Assembly: GCF_036370855.1 (NCBI RefSeq)
Contig: NC_088099.1
Location: 23,093,501-23,157,500 of the forward strand
Length of the DNA: 64,000 bases
From: Dromaius novaehollandiae
Lineage: Eukaryota; Chordata; Aves; Casuariiformes; Dromaiidae
Direction of reading: 5' to 3'
In this document: piece by piece, positions 36,501-41,482 of the stretch
How positions within the stretch are numbered: position 1 is the first letter of the stretch
Layout: each line of letters begins with the position of its first letter
The notes under the pieces: model-generated
What the model was told of the DNA's origin: nothing
The model's database searches: none
What the model saw: only the letters and a program-made list of their open reading frames with translations
Program-made: the position numbers and the translations under genes

Positions 36501-38620
36501 CTCCCTTTTAGTAAATGGTCCTTAATAGCATGCATTTTCACATTTTAAGCTTTATTTCAAAACTGTAACTGCTAGAAACATTTTTAGAATCATTCACCTA
36601 GATCTGCTAGAGTGCAACATTTCTGAGCTGAGCCCAAAGACTGAGAATTTCTCTTTCTCCTTTTGATCCCCCCGATATACATCTTAGAACGATAACTTAA
36701 TAGTTCACTCTGATATTGCCTCACATAACCTAACCTGCTGTACAAGGACTTAAAATGGTACTTTAATGGGACTACAGGCTAGGAAAGAGAAATACTAATT
36801 TATACAACTTTCCGCATTCAAACTAATTAAAATGTTATTTTATTGTATGATTACCAAATTAAACAAATTCTAAAACGGAGAAATATTTAAGGGGAAGCCA
36901 GCTTAACCACAGAATATTTTCCCTTCTTTGTTGAGGCTCCAGTGTGGAAGTGATCATACTTTTCTACAGAACAACCTGGGAACAAATAACCTCTGTCTCA
37001 GTGAAAGAGCTGACCTAGACTTATCTCATCCATGGTTCAGTTTCCTTCTTCCGTCCTTTGGCTTCCAGTTCACTAGGAAGTAGTGTAAAACTGATGAGCA
37101 CTGGAGACAGAAATTGTTGCCTTCTGCCAATCGTTTTCACTCACAGACAATACAAGGAAATGTATAATTATCACCGCTGGTGATAACTTTTTTTATGATG
37201 CTTTTCTACCAATATTTAGTACAATGGTATTGTAAGCTGATACATGCAAAGCTTGCAATTATCCGTTTCCTGAAACCTTATTTAAAGCTCCTGGGAAAAG
37301 ATGTCAAACGTTTTCACAATGGTGGAAAACACTGCCCGATCTTTCAAACTGCTAAAACTGTATTTTTGGCCTAAAAAACAGTCCATGTTTTATGCAACTT
37401 GAGGTGTTAAAAGAGAGGACGTAACACATGTGAAAAAGGTGCCCCGAAGCTGTCTAAACGAAACTCAAAAGCCTGGATTGCTGTGCCCCAGCATGAAAAA
37501 AGCGGCTGCTGAGAGAAGGCTGCAAAGCTGAAAGAGAGGGTATGGCCAGTGGAAAAAACCAACCCCTTCCTGACAACACCTTTGCAAAGTGTTAGCAGTG
37601 TGTAAACACGATGCAGCTACTCACAGGAGGCCCCACTGCGCACAGGGCTGCGACAGCAGGAGCACACAGGTGAGCAGCGCAGGGCCACCGCACAGCGTGC
37701 ACAGTGAGCACAGCACCGCCACCAGGAGCAGGCACTGAGAATTAGCTGGCACTGAAACACGAGGACAGGATGGAGGCAGCAGGACGCAGGAGCAACGGCG
37801 CATGATGCCGTAGCTGCAAGATTTCCTTTCCCCCTTCACAGCTAAGCTGTAGCTGGCACACACAAAGCTCCACTGCAGCATGATCCCAAGTCCCACAGTC
37901 TTGGTACTTTGAATTGTGCCAGTTTCTAAGAGAATAACTCTTAATGAGGGTTTCAAAAACTTCTCCTGGAAGGAGGTTCTTTAAAACGTGTAGGAAGCAA
38001 CCAGGAGTAGGAACCAACCAACCTCGCCATTGTAATCCACTCCAGAGAGACCCTAGCATCTTTTACCTGAGCTGTCCCAACCAGATTCTAATAACAATTT
38101 TCTCACCGGCTTTCATATTTCTTCAGCCATCACACTGTGTCACTATTTGCCTATCTTTGGCCACAGCTAATATACAAAGGACTGCAGCGTACGGTAAAAT
38201 CTTACTGGCCAGGGATCTTTTCCACGCTAGAGATGATTATTTATAAAGTCCCAGTATGCAAAGGCAGCTTCACACAGCAGCACTGGCAAACGATAACCGG
38301 TTACGCAGGTGTAAATCAAGCAGCACCACGCGAAATGCCGCCTCCCCCCGACAGGGCGCCAGGGCGGACGGGAGGCTGCGGCGCGGCGGGAGCCAGCCCC
38401 ATCTCGCGGCACCGAGCGGGTTAAAATGGCCGCAAACTTCTCGCCACGCTCGATGCTCCGCTCCACCTGCGCGGGCGCTTCGGCCGCCGCGGCGGCGGGG
38501 GCAGCGCCGAGAGCCCGCGCTCTCTGCCCGGCAGGTCGCTTCCCACTTCCAGCACTTACCCAGCAGCGGCAGAGCGGCGGGGACAAGTGCGAGGAGAACC
38601 AGGAGCAGGGGGTGAGCCAT
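341..38620 (-). CDS. MRC1: Macrophage mannose receptor 1 (CD206), coding exons 1-17, 3' part beyond window
   Basis: The joined exons (38560-38620, 35387-35788, 33717-33890, 28562-28726, 26346-26459, 24064-24210, 19829-20011, 16036-16193, 10442-10555, 8189-8304, 6763-6911, 4724-4923, 4146-4267, 2860-2947, 1753-1897, 633-674, 341-504) give 2544 nt, exactly 848 codons without a stop. Every intron is GT-AG and all phases agree. Domain order is signal peptide (1 to about 20), ricin-B-like cysteine-rich domain (about 21-155), fibronectin II (about 160-212), CTLD1 (about 222-344), CTLD2 (about 361-492), CTLD3 (about 503-631), CTLD4 (about 646-778) and the start of CTLD5. This is the mannose receptor family architecture, and identity with mammalian MRC1 as I remember it is high throughout. 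Human MRC1 has about 1456 residues, so roughly 600 residues lie past position 1. The protein is a type I endocytic receptor of macrophages and some endothelia that binds mannose, fucose and GlcNAc (CTLDs), sulfated GalNAc (Cys-rich domain) and collagen (FNII). Chicken is reported to carry several tandem MRC1-like paralogues; which copy this is cannot be decided from this window. Confidence 0.95.
633..674 (-). CDS. MRC1: MRC1 exon 16: linker between CTLD4 and CTLD5
   Basis: 42 nt, phase 1-1, acceptor TTTCTTATAG and donor GTAAGTGTG. It encodes residues 780-793, [14 protein letters not shown], a short Pro-rich linker matching the mammalian linker after CTLD4 (PKPEPTPAP). It is separated from exon 17 by a 128-bp intron, the shortest in the window. 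Confidence 0.92.
675..1752 (-). other. MRC1: MRC1 intron 15
   Basis: 1078 bp. Contains a perfect 17-bp tandem duplication at 982-1015. No coding segment recognised. Confidence 0.85.
982..1015. repeat. Perfect 17-bp tandem duplication
   Basis: CCATGATACCCTAGCTA occurs twice head to tail with no mismatch, so the duplication is probably recent. Confidence 0.95.
1753..1897 (-). CDS. MRC1: MRC1 exon 15: sugar-binding part of CTLD4
   Basis: 145 nt, enters in phase 0 and leaves in phase 1, acceptor TTCTATCATAG and donor GTAGTATTG. It encodes residues 732-779: [20 protein letters not shown] and [20 protein letters not shown]. The calcium/mannose ligand set known for CTLD4 is complete: Glu741 and Asn743 of the EPN motif, Glu749, and Asn763-Asp764 of the WND motif. 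Mannose-type specificity is therefore predicted. Both flanking splice sites are close to stop codons, so no long ORF shows it. Confidence 0.94.
1898..2859 (-). other. MRC1: MRC1 intron 14
   Basis: 962 bp, AT-rich. Nothing recognised. Confidence 0.85.
2860..2947 (-). CDS. MRC1: MRC1 exon 14: middle of CTLD4
   Basis: 88 nt, enters in phase 2 and leaves in phase 0, acceptor TTTTTGTTTAG and donor GTGAGTGGT. It encodes residues 702-731: [20 protein letters not shown] and GFAWSDGSP. The WMGL and WSDGSP motifs are the hydrophobic core strands of the C-type lectin fold. The donor falls within an apparent Val-Ser codon pair, but exon 15 supplies the Val of the conserved Pro-Val junction, so phase 0 is right. 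Confidence 0.94.
2948..4145 (-). other. MRC1: MRC1 intron 13
   Basis: 1198 bp, AT-rich. Nothing recognised. Confidence 0.85.
4146..4267 (-). CDS. MRC1: MRC1 exon 13: helical part of CTLD4
   Basis: 122 nt, enters in phase 0 and leaves in phase 2, acceptor GTTCTCATTAG and donor GTGAGTATC. It encodes residues 662-701 plus two bases: [34 protein letters not shown]. This is the conserved first-helix and GGDLASI region of the mannose-binding CTLD4. It was found by motif, since no long ORF covers it. Confidence 0.93.
4268..4723 (-). other. MRC1: MRC1 intron 12
   Basis: 456 bp between exons 13 and 12. No repeat or coding segment recognised. Confidence 0.85.
4724..4923 (-). CDS. MRC1: MRC1 exon 12: end of CTLD3 and start of CTLD4
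   Basis: 200 nt, enters in phase 1 and leaves in phase 0, acceptor TTTACAAACAG and donor GTAAGTACG. It encodes residues 595-661: [38 protein letters not shown], a Pro/Thr-rich linker ([11 protein letters not shown]), then [17 protein letters not shown] opening CTLD4. The linker is the flexible spacer typical of this receptor family. Confidence 0.95.
4924..6762 (-). other. MRC1: MRC1 intron 11
   Basis: 1839 bp. A plus-strand open frame at 6218-6646 ends in this intron and has no recognisable domain. Nothing else recognised. Confidence 0.85.
6763..6911 (-). CDS. MRC1: MRC1 exon 11: middle of CTLD3
   Basis: 149 nt, enters in phase 2 and leaves in phase 1, acceptor TGAACAG and donor GTAGCTATG. 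It encodes residues 545-594: [37 protein letters not shown] and [10 protein letters not shown]. The donor was placed by homology, because the mammalian exon ends at the same Met-Pro-Gly and exon 12 resumes with Arg-Lys-Pro-Gly-Cys. The donor matches the consensus poorly beyond GTA. Confidence 0.93.
6912..8188 (-). other. MRC1: MRC1 intron 10
   Basis: 1277 bp, AT-rich, with an A run near 6951-6964. Nothing else recognised. Confidence 0.85.
8189..8304 (-). CDS. MRC1: MRC1 exon 10: first part of CTLD3
   Basis: 116 nt, enters in phase 0 and leaves in phase 2, acceptor TATTTTGACAG and donor GTATGTAAAA. It encodes residues 507-544 plus two bases: [38 protein letters not shown]. It contains the NQT sequon shared with mammals and the early helices of CTLD3. 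The exon lies outside any long ORF. Confidence 0.93.
8305..10441 (-). other. MRC1: MRC1 intron 9
   Basis: 2137 bp, AT-rich. Open frames near 9896-10489 on both strands have no recognisable product; their plus-strand end overlaps exon 9 in antisense. Confidence 0.85.
10442..10555 (-). CDS. MRC1: MRC1 exon 9: end of CTLD2 and linker to CTLD3
   Basis: 114 nt, phase 0-0, acceptor CTATGTTCAG and donor GTAAGTGATG. It encodes residues 469-506: [20 protein letters not shown], an acidic linker with three glutamates, and the first Cys of CTLD3 (GCQR). It aligns with the mammalian exon that begins DGYWAD. It is too short to stand out as an ORF and was found by motif and splice signals. Confidence 0.93.
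11050..11570. repeat. GC-rich block, probable diverged interspersed repeat
   Basis: About 520 bp is GC-rich and CT-rich on the plus strand, with sharp borders against AT-rich intron. It is built from loosely repeated words such as CTGACT, GACCT and CCTGNCTGTGGGCTCAGG. Overlapping ORFs exist in several frames, which fits low stop-codon density rather than coding. I cannot name the family; a retroelement 5' region or LTR piece is possible. Confidence 0.4.
15545..15572. repeat. 28-bp near-perfect palindrome
   Basis: TTAAAAGTTTCTT and AAGAAACTTTTAA are perfect 13-bp arms around a 2-bp centre, able to form a hairpin or cruciform in MRC1 intron 8. Confidence 0.9.
16036..16193 (-). CDS. MRC1: MRC1 exon 8: middle of CTLD2
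   Basis: 158 nt, enters in phase 1 and leaves in phase 0, acceptor TGTTTTAG and donor GTAAAGTC. It encodes residues 416-468: [35 protein letters not shown] and [13 protein letters not shown]. The sugar-site position reads Glu-Pro-Thr instead of Glu-Pro-Asn, as in mammalian CTLD2 (Glu-Pro-Ser), so this domain is probably not a mannose binder. A CR1 LINE lies about 150 bp upstream in intron 7. Confidence 0.95.
16342..17404 (-). mobile_element. CR1 LINE, 5'-truncated, with partial reverse transcriptase
   Basis: The minus strand holds the 3' third of a CR1 retrotransposon. A 247-codon open frame (17351-16608) contains [31 protein letters not shown] (the FADD catalytic motif of the reverse transcriptase palm), [16 protein letters not shown] and [11 protein letters not shown], all typical of CR1 ORF2. 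The 3'UTR ends with TTCTGTGATTCTGTG, the CR1 octamer end. The element is truncated at the 5' side, as most CR1 copies are, with a TGA just upstream of the open part. It lies in the same orientation as MRC1, about 150 bp before exon 8. The uninterrupted RT segment suggests moderate age. Confidence 0.93.
17818..17935 (+). mobile_element. Relic of an L3/CR1-like retroelement 3' end
   Basis: GTTCTGTGTTTATCTGGCAC, then CTCCTATGTACTACGGTAAT and AACAAACATTAAA closely follow the well-known amniote L3-type 3' end (TCTGTGTTTGTACAGCGCCT, then CTCCTAGGTGCTACGGTAAT and an A/T-rich tail). Assignment is from memory of the consensus. Confidence 0.55.
18335..18440 (+). mobile_element. Second L3-like relic
   Basis: GACTGTGAATTGTTTGGCAC, then GACTTTTGTTCTGTTTGTAC and AGCACTGAGTGCAGCAG resemble the segment just before the L3-type 3' end (TTGTAAGCTCTTTGGG, then CTGTGTTTGTACAGCACTGA). 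More diverged than the relic at 17.9 kb and lacking its terminal part. Confidence 0.4.
19829..20011 (-). CDS. MRC1: MRC1 exon 7: first part of CTLD2
   Basis: 183 nt, phase 1-1, acceptor CTCTTTTCAG and donor GTGAGTATT. It encodes residues 355-415: [19 protein letters not shown], then [21 protein letters not shown] and ISQLGY. This is the N-terminal loop and two helices of CTLD2 with the expected cysteines. Confidence 0.95.
20012..24063 (-). other. MRC1: MRC1 intron 6
   Basis: 4052 bp, AT-rich, with a short perfect inverted repeat at 22081-22100 and a TG run at about 23555. Open frames on the plus strand (for example 22344-22790) show no recognisable domain or splice structure and look fortuitous. 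Confidence 0.85.
22081..22100. repeat. Short inverted repeat
   Basis: CATTTATCT and AGATAAATG are perfect 9-bp arms with a 2-bp loop in MRC1 intron 6. Confidence 0.85.
24064..24210 (-). CDS. MRC1: MRC1 exon 6: end of CTLD1 and linker
   Basis: 147 nt, phase 1-1, with a weakly pyrimidine-rich acceptor (TTTTTTAAG) and donor GTAGGTTGG. It encodes residues 306-354: [20 protein letters not shown] then [18 protein letters not shown], which closes CTLD1 with its last two cysteines. The NAT sequon corresponds to a glycosylated site in mammals. No long ORF marks this exon because a stop codon lies just outside each splice site; it was found from the conserved motif. Confidence 0.93.
24211..26345 (-). 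other. MRC1: MRC1 intron 5
   Basis: 2135 bp. Contains a pair of AT-rich direct repeats with internal dyad symmetry at 24736-24824. In human the corresponding MRC1 intron carries mir-511; no convincing mir-511 hairpin is seen here. No coding segment. Confidence 0.85.
24736..24824. repeat. Two 25-bp AT-rich direct repeats with internal dyads
   Basis: TATCCTGTTATATAATAACAG at 24736 onward and TATCATGTTATATAATAACA at 24800 onward are nearly identical, 64 bp apart. Each centres on an imperfect inverted repeat (CTGTTAT/ATAACAG). The spacer is made of TATATAAAG-like units. Confidence 0.8.
26346..26459 (-). CDS. MRC1: MRC1 exon 5: middle of CTLD1
   Basis: 114 nt, phase 1-1, acceptor TTATCTAG and donor GTAAGG. 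It encodes residues 268-305, [19 protein letters not shown] followed by the FRYLNW strand. The W-x-GL core motif of C-type lectin folds is present as WFGL. The unspliced frame runs past the donor for some residues and then stops. Confidence 0.95.
26460..28561 (-). other. MRC1: MRC1 intron 4
   Basis: 2102 bp, AT-rich. Contains a 20-bp tandem duplication at 27821-27856. No coding segment is recognised. Confidence 0.85.
27821..27856. repeat. 20-bp tandem duplication
   Basis: AACTATAACATATACCTACA is followed at once by a second copy that is exact over its first 16 bases. Confidence 0.85.
28562..28726 (-). CDS. MRC1: MRC1 exon 4: first part of CTLD1
   Basis: 165 nt, phase 1-1, acceptor TCCCTACAG and donor GTAGAGTAA. 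It encodes residues 213-267 with [19 protein letters not shown] and the EQTYLTG motif, the first alpha helices and first conserved Cys of C-type lectin domain 1. It lies about 5 kb downstream of exon 3, beyond the longest intron after introns 8 and 3 are compared (intron 3, 4990 bp). Confidence 0.95.
28727..33716 (-). other. MRC1: MRC1 intron 3
   Basis: 4990 bp, AT-rich. A moderately GC-rich patch lies at about 29200-29520 with overlapping short ORFs on both strands but no recognisable product. Otherwise nothing is seen. Confidence 0.85.
33717..33890 (-). CDS. MRC1: MRC1 exon 3: fibronectin type II domain
   Basis: 174 nt, phase 1-1, acceptor CTCCTTAG and donor GTAAGTTTT. It encodes residues 155-212 with the FNII signature: [32 protein letters not shown] and YGFCPLK, with four cysteines in the expected positions. 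In the receptor this domain binds collagens and gelatin. It is the most conserved part of the family, and all core aromatic residues are intact. Confidence 0.96.
33891..35386 (-). other. MRC1: MRC1 intron 2
   Basis: 1496 bp. Contains a TA/CA-type simple repeat at about 34758-34806 and a purine-rich GA patch at about 35170-35220. Nothing else is recognised. Confidence 0.85.
34758..34806. repeat. TA/CA microsatellite
   Basis: Alternating purine-pyrimidine sequence, (TA)n followed by (CA)n and GTATATGTGTG, which could adopt alternative helical forms. It is an ordinary compound microsatellite in intron 2. Confidence 0.8.
35387..35788 (-). CDS. MRC1: MRC1 exon 2: ricin-B-like cysteine-rich domain
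   Basis: 402 nt, phase 1 at both ends, acceptor TTTTACAG and donor GTAAAGTTC. It encodes residues 21-154, the N-terminal beta-trefoil that binds 4-sulfated GalNAc and related sulfated glycans on hormones and lymphoid tissue. The motifs [26 protein letters not shown] and [10 protein letters not shown] are nearly unchanged from mammals, including the Trp-Ser-Arg-Trp stretch (residues 136-139) of the sulfate-sugar pocket. Asn104 in NDT is a glycosylation sequon shared with mammals. Odd point: residues 34-35 are Cys-Cys where human MRC1 has Arg-Cys, giving seven cysteines instead of six. Confidence 0.96.
35789..38559 (-). other. MRC1: MRC1 intron 1
   Basis: 2771 bp. The end nearest exon 1 is part of the CpG island; a second smaller GC-rich patch lies at about 36100-36180. 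A short ATC microsatellite is at about 36423-36439. No coding segment is recognised. Confidence 0.85.
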
Positions 38621-38715
38621 GGCCGAGGCTCGCTGCTCGGGCGCTGGGCGGCCGCGGGGAGGAGAGGGCTTCCCGGCGGGCAGGTCCGCCGCGCCTGTGG
38701 AGGGCTGGTGGATCG
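38325..38715. promoter_or_regulatory. CpG-rich island over MRC1 exon 1
   Basis: About 390 bp is strongly GC-rich with many CG dinucleotides, in contrast to the AT-rich flanks. It covers MRC1 exon 1, its 5' flank and the first 240 bp of intron 1. It is the obvious promoter region of the gene. I see no convincing TATA box at a standard distance from the ATG, and the transcription start cannot be fixed from sequence alone. Confidence 0.6.
38560..38620 (-). CDS. MRC1: MRC1 exon 1: start codon and signal peptide
   Basis: The ATG at 38620-38618 sits in a good context (GCCATGG) and opens [20 protein letters not shown], a classic hydrophobic signal peptide. The frame is also open further upstream, but that longer reading has no signal peptide and reads through promoter-type DNA. 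The donor is GTAAGTGCT at 38559-38551. The exon ends in phase 1, and its last base joins exon 2 to make Asp21, close to the predicted cleavage point. Without splicing the frame runs on into unrelated GC-rich sequence. Confidence 0.9.
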
Positions 38716-38737
38716 GGGAAGGCTCTGGGCTCCAAAT

Positions 38738-38748
38738 GATAAGGAAAT
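38738..38748 (+). promoter_or_regulatory. Candidate GATA/ETS composite site upstream of MRC1
   Basis: GATAAGGAAAT joins a GATA core to an ETS GGAA core about 120 bp upstream of the MRC1 ATG. Myeloid promoters commonly use PU.1 (ETS), so the site is plausible, but such short motifs occur by chance. Confidence 0.2.
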
Positions 38749-40164
38749 ATCCTGTCACATGGGGTGTTTTGAAATAACAGGAATTCGCTGCTCAAACTTT
38801 GCTTTCCTAAGCTGATTTCTCAGCGGAGGGAAGAGCCTCCTTCCATGCACATGCAGGTGATAAAGTGGTAGTAGCTGAGGGGAGGGTTTTTATTCCCTCT
38901 GCGGTGCTGTCAGTGTGGCATGTGGGTCAGTTGCTGGTTTTCCAAGAAAATTAGCCCTTCAGGGAGGACAGAGAATAGCAGCGGTGTCAAACCAGTGCTG
39001 AGAAAGCAGGATATTTCCCTCCTTTCATTTGGAGATGAGCGCAAATCACAAATAAAATTTTAAGCTTGTGTACGTGGATGACCAGGTTTCTCATGAGTGC
39101 AAAAGCTGCAGAACTAGGAGAGACCCACTTTTAGAAATTAGGATTTCAGTTGTTCCTCCTCCTTCACTCCTCCCCCGTGTGTGAAAAGGTTGCATTAATT
39201 GCAGTTTCCCTGGTGGGACAAGACAACTGTGGTGTAGCTGAAAAGCAGAATAGAGGGGGAAAAATCATAGCCGTGCTCACTAGAACTATGGAAGGTGCAG
39301 CATGGGATTTATGGGATGAAAAAGAAAAGCAAAAGAGGATACACAGACTTAAAAACTCTAACTAGGCACTAATTTTCACGACACAAAGCATTATAGTGTG
39401 TTTTGATGAAAATGTGCAATGCATGAATTTACTTGATTTTTGTTCATCATCTGCTATATGCAATTAGTTTTACATCTGTAAACACTGGTTTTCACAACAT
39501 CATTTTAAAACAAGTTCTGATTGCCATTATTATTTTGCTTGTATATGCTAAGGCATAGATTATTTAGATTATTTAACACTGAGGATCTGAGGCCGATTTC
39601 CTGCCCATGCAAGTAAATTCACTGAGAATCTTGCATGTTTGAGGAAGAAAAGAGGAGGACGAAAACACCTTTCTTTAAATATTTCTGCAGCATTTTCTGA
39701 GCTCTGATAAATTAACTTCAACAAATTGTCTTCTTTTTATTCTTCTGACTTTGGTGGCTGTTCCTACTGTTCACAGGATTTAAGTCTTGCTCATGAATCA
39801 GAATATGAGAAAAAAAAACCTTGCTTGCTAGTTGGGTTCTCACAACCTCAAATATCTACATGGAATTTAGGTTATCTTTCTGAAAAGGTGCCTTTAGAGC
39901 ACAGTCTAACTTGAGATATTTATGGCTTCATCTTGGGCTGGGTAAGGGGCGTCTGCACATACGGTTTTATGGGGAGCGGCACACTTCCTTACAGGCTGTT
40001 ATCAATACACAGGCTGTAGGCTCCCAAATGGATGGAAGGCATCAGTCATACCGTTATCTGCTGCACACACACAAGTTTTTGTAACCTATCAGGCTTATTG
40101 AACGTGATGATATAGCATACATAGGTCTAATGAATTTCAGAAGCATCAAACCATGTGTATGAAG

Positions 40165-40212
40165 CACATTGTACAGTAGTTCTGCCTGCACATTGTACAG
40201 TAGTTCTCCCTG
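40165..40212. repeat. 24-bp tandem duplication
   Basis: Two head-to-tail copies of CACATTGTACAGTAGTTCTGCCTG, differing at one base (G to C in the second copy). Confidence 0.95.
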
Positions 40213-41349
40213 CACTGTCATGCACTCAGAAATCTCTGGTAAGTATAGAAAACTTTCAAAAGCCTGCTTGCTAGAAGTTCTGGGTGGAAAAATAGAAGAT
40301 ATCCAGGAAAACAGCGGCGTGAAACAGGTTAGTATGGGCAGAGACAGGGTGAAGTGAGAAGGTGCAGTAATATTACAAGAGAAGAAATCACATGGATGAA
40401 ATTCAAGCTCATTTGAACTCAATGACAAAACTCCCATTAACAGCAGTAGGTGAGGATTCCAGCCAGGCACTTCAGCTGTGCTGGGCTCTCGTACAAGCTG
40501 TGCAAGGGGAGTGATGAGGAAGCACTTCTCTGACTTCTGCGAACCCACATAAAGGTCAGGAACAGTCTGGCTCAGAAATGTGGGGTGGGAGGTATTTCAG
40601 CTGTCATCAGCAGTGTCCTGTATCATTATGTCGATGAATTCTCACCTGGGAAACTTCATCCCAAAGCTGACACACATTCTCTTTCTGGAGTGTATGGCAG
40701 TTATTTATTATTCACTAACTACTTGCAGTGGCCTTTATGCTGGACAAATAAAAGATCCAGTGCTTGCACTTAGGAGGTTATAGCTAACTCAAATACCCAT
40801 AGTACAATTCAGAAATGAAGAATTCTCCCTTACACTACCACCTTAAGAATACGCAGGCATTCAGAGATTATATGAAAAGTGTTTTTAGATATGGAAGGAA
40901 AAATATTTTCCTAAATCACCTTAATAATTATTTACATATTTATTTTACTAGCAGTTAGCAACAACTGGAAGCTCAAGAAGTACTAGAAGGAGGTTCAGAA
41001 CAAGTCCTAAGGAGGAGAATAATGCTGCTGTCCCAACAGTATACATTTATTTGTAAGACTGTCACTGAAAATTTGGGGGGGTTTTTTGGCTAAGGGTAAA
41101 CAGAGGAGGAACACAGTATGTAAGGTTCAGTGTTGATGCAGGTATATATGACTCCCACAAACATCTTCAGATTAAACCCAAATGACTCAAATAGCAAAGT
41201 GGGCCACACATAGCAAATACATGTGTGTGTTGCACAAATAGGCAGAAAAATGGCAGTATGTAGTAGGTGTAACTACCTATTTGGCATTCAATGACCCTAC
41301 CAAGAAGGACCTATACTCTGAAGTGACAGAAGAAACTATTTTAGGCTAT

Positions 41350-41482
41350 TCTTGAAATTTTCAAAACTCAGCTGGACAAGGTGCTGAGCAACCTGATGAA
41401 CTTTGAAGTTAGCCCTGCATTGAAAAGGGGATTGTACTAGATGTCTTCCAGAGGTCCCTTCCAACCAAAATGATGCATTAGA
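41350..41482 (+). mobile_element. Old CR1 LINE 3'UTR fragment
   Basis: CAGCTGGACAAGGTGCTGAG, then CAACCTGAT, GGGGATTGTACTAGATGTCT and CCAGAGGTCCCTTCCAACC match the conserved CR1 3'UTR on the plus strand. The terminal octamer repeat has decayed. It is clearly older than the copy at 16.3-17.4 kb. Confidence 0.8.

Larger units (their letters stand above)
38716..41349. other. Intergenic, MRC1 upstream flank
   Basis: Upstream flank of MRC1. Holds the candidate GATA/ETS site and a 24-bp tandem duplication at 40165-40212. Short ORFs on both strands show no recognisable product. Confidence 0.7.

Noticed and set aside
37621-37956. 111-codon minus-strand cysteine-rich frame in MRC1 intron 1
   Set aside because: No signal peptide arrangement, no splice support and no similarity to MRC1 or known small secreted proteins.
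38270-38758. Longer MRC1 reading starting 46 codons upstream of the chosen ATG and running past exon 1
   Set aside because: The added N-terminus removes the signal peptide from the start, and the extension past 38560 crosses a consensus donor into non-homologous GC-rich sequence.
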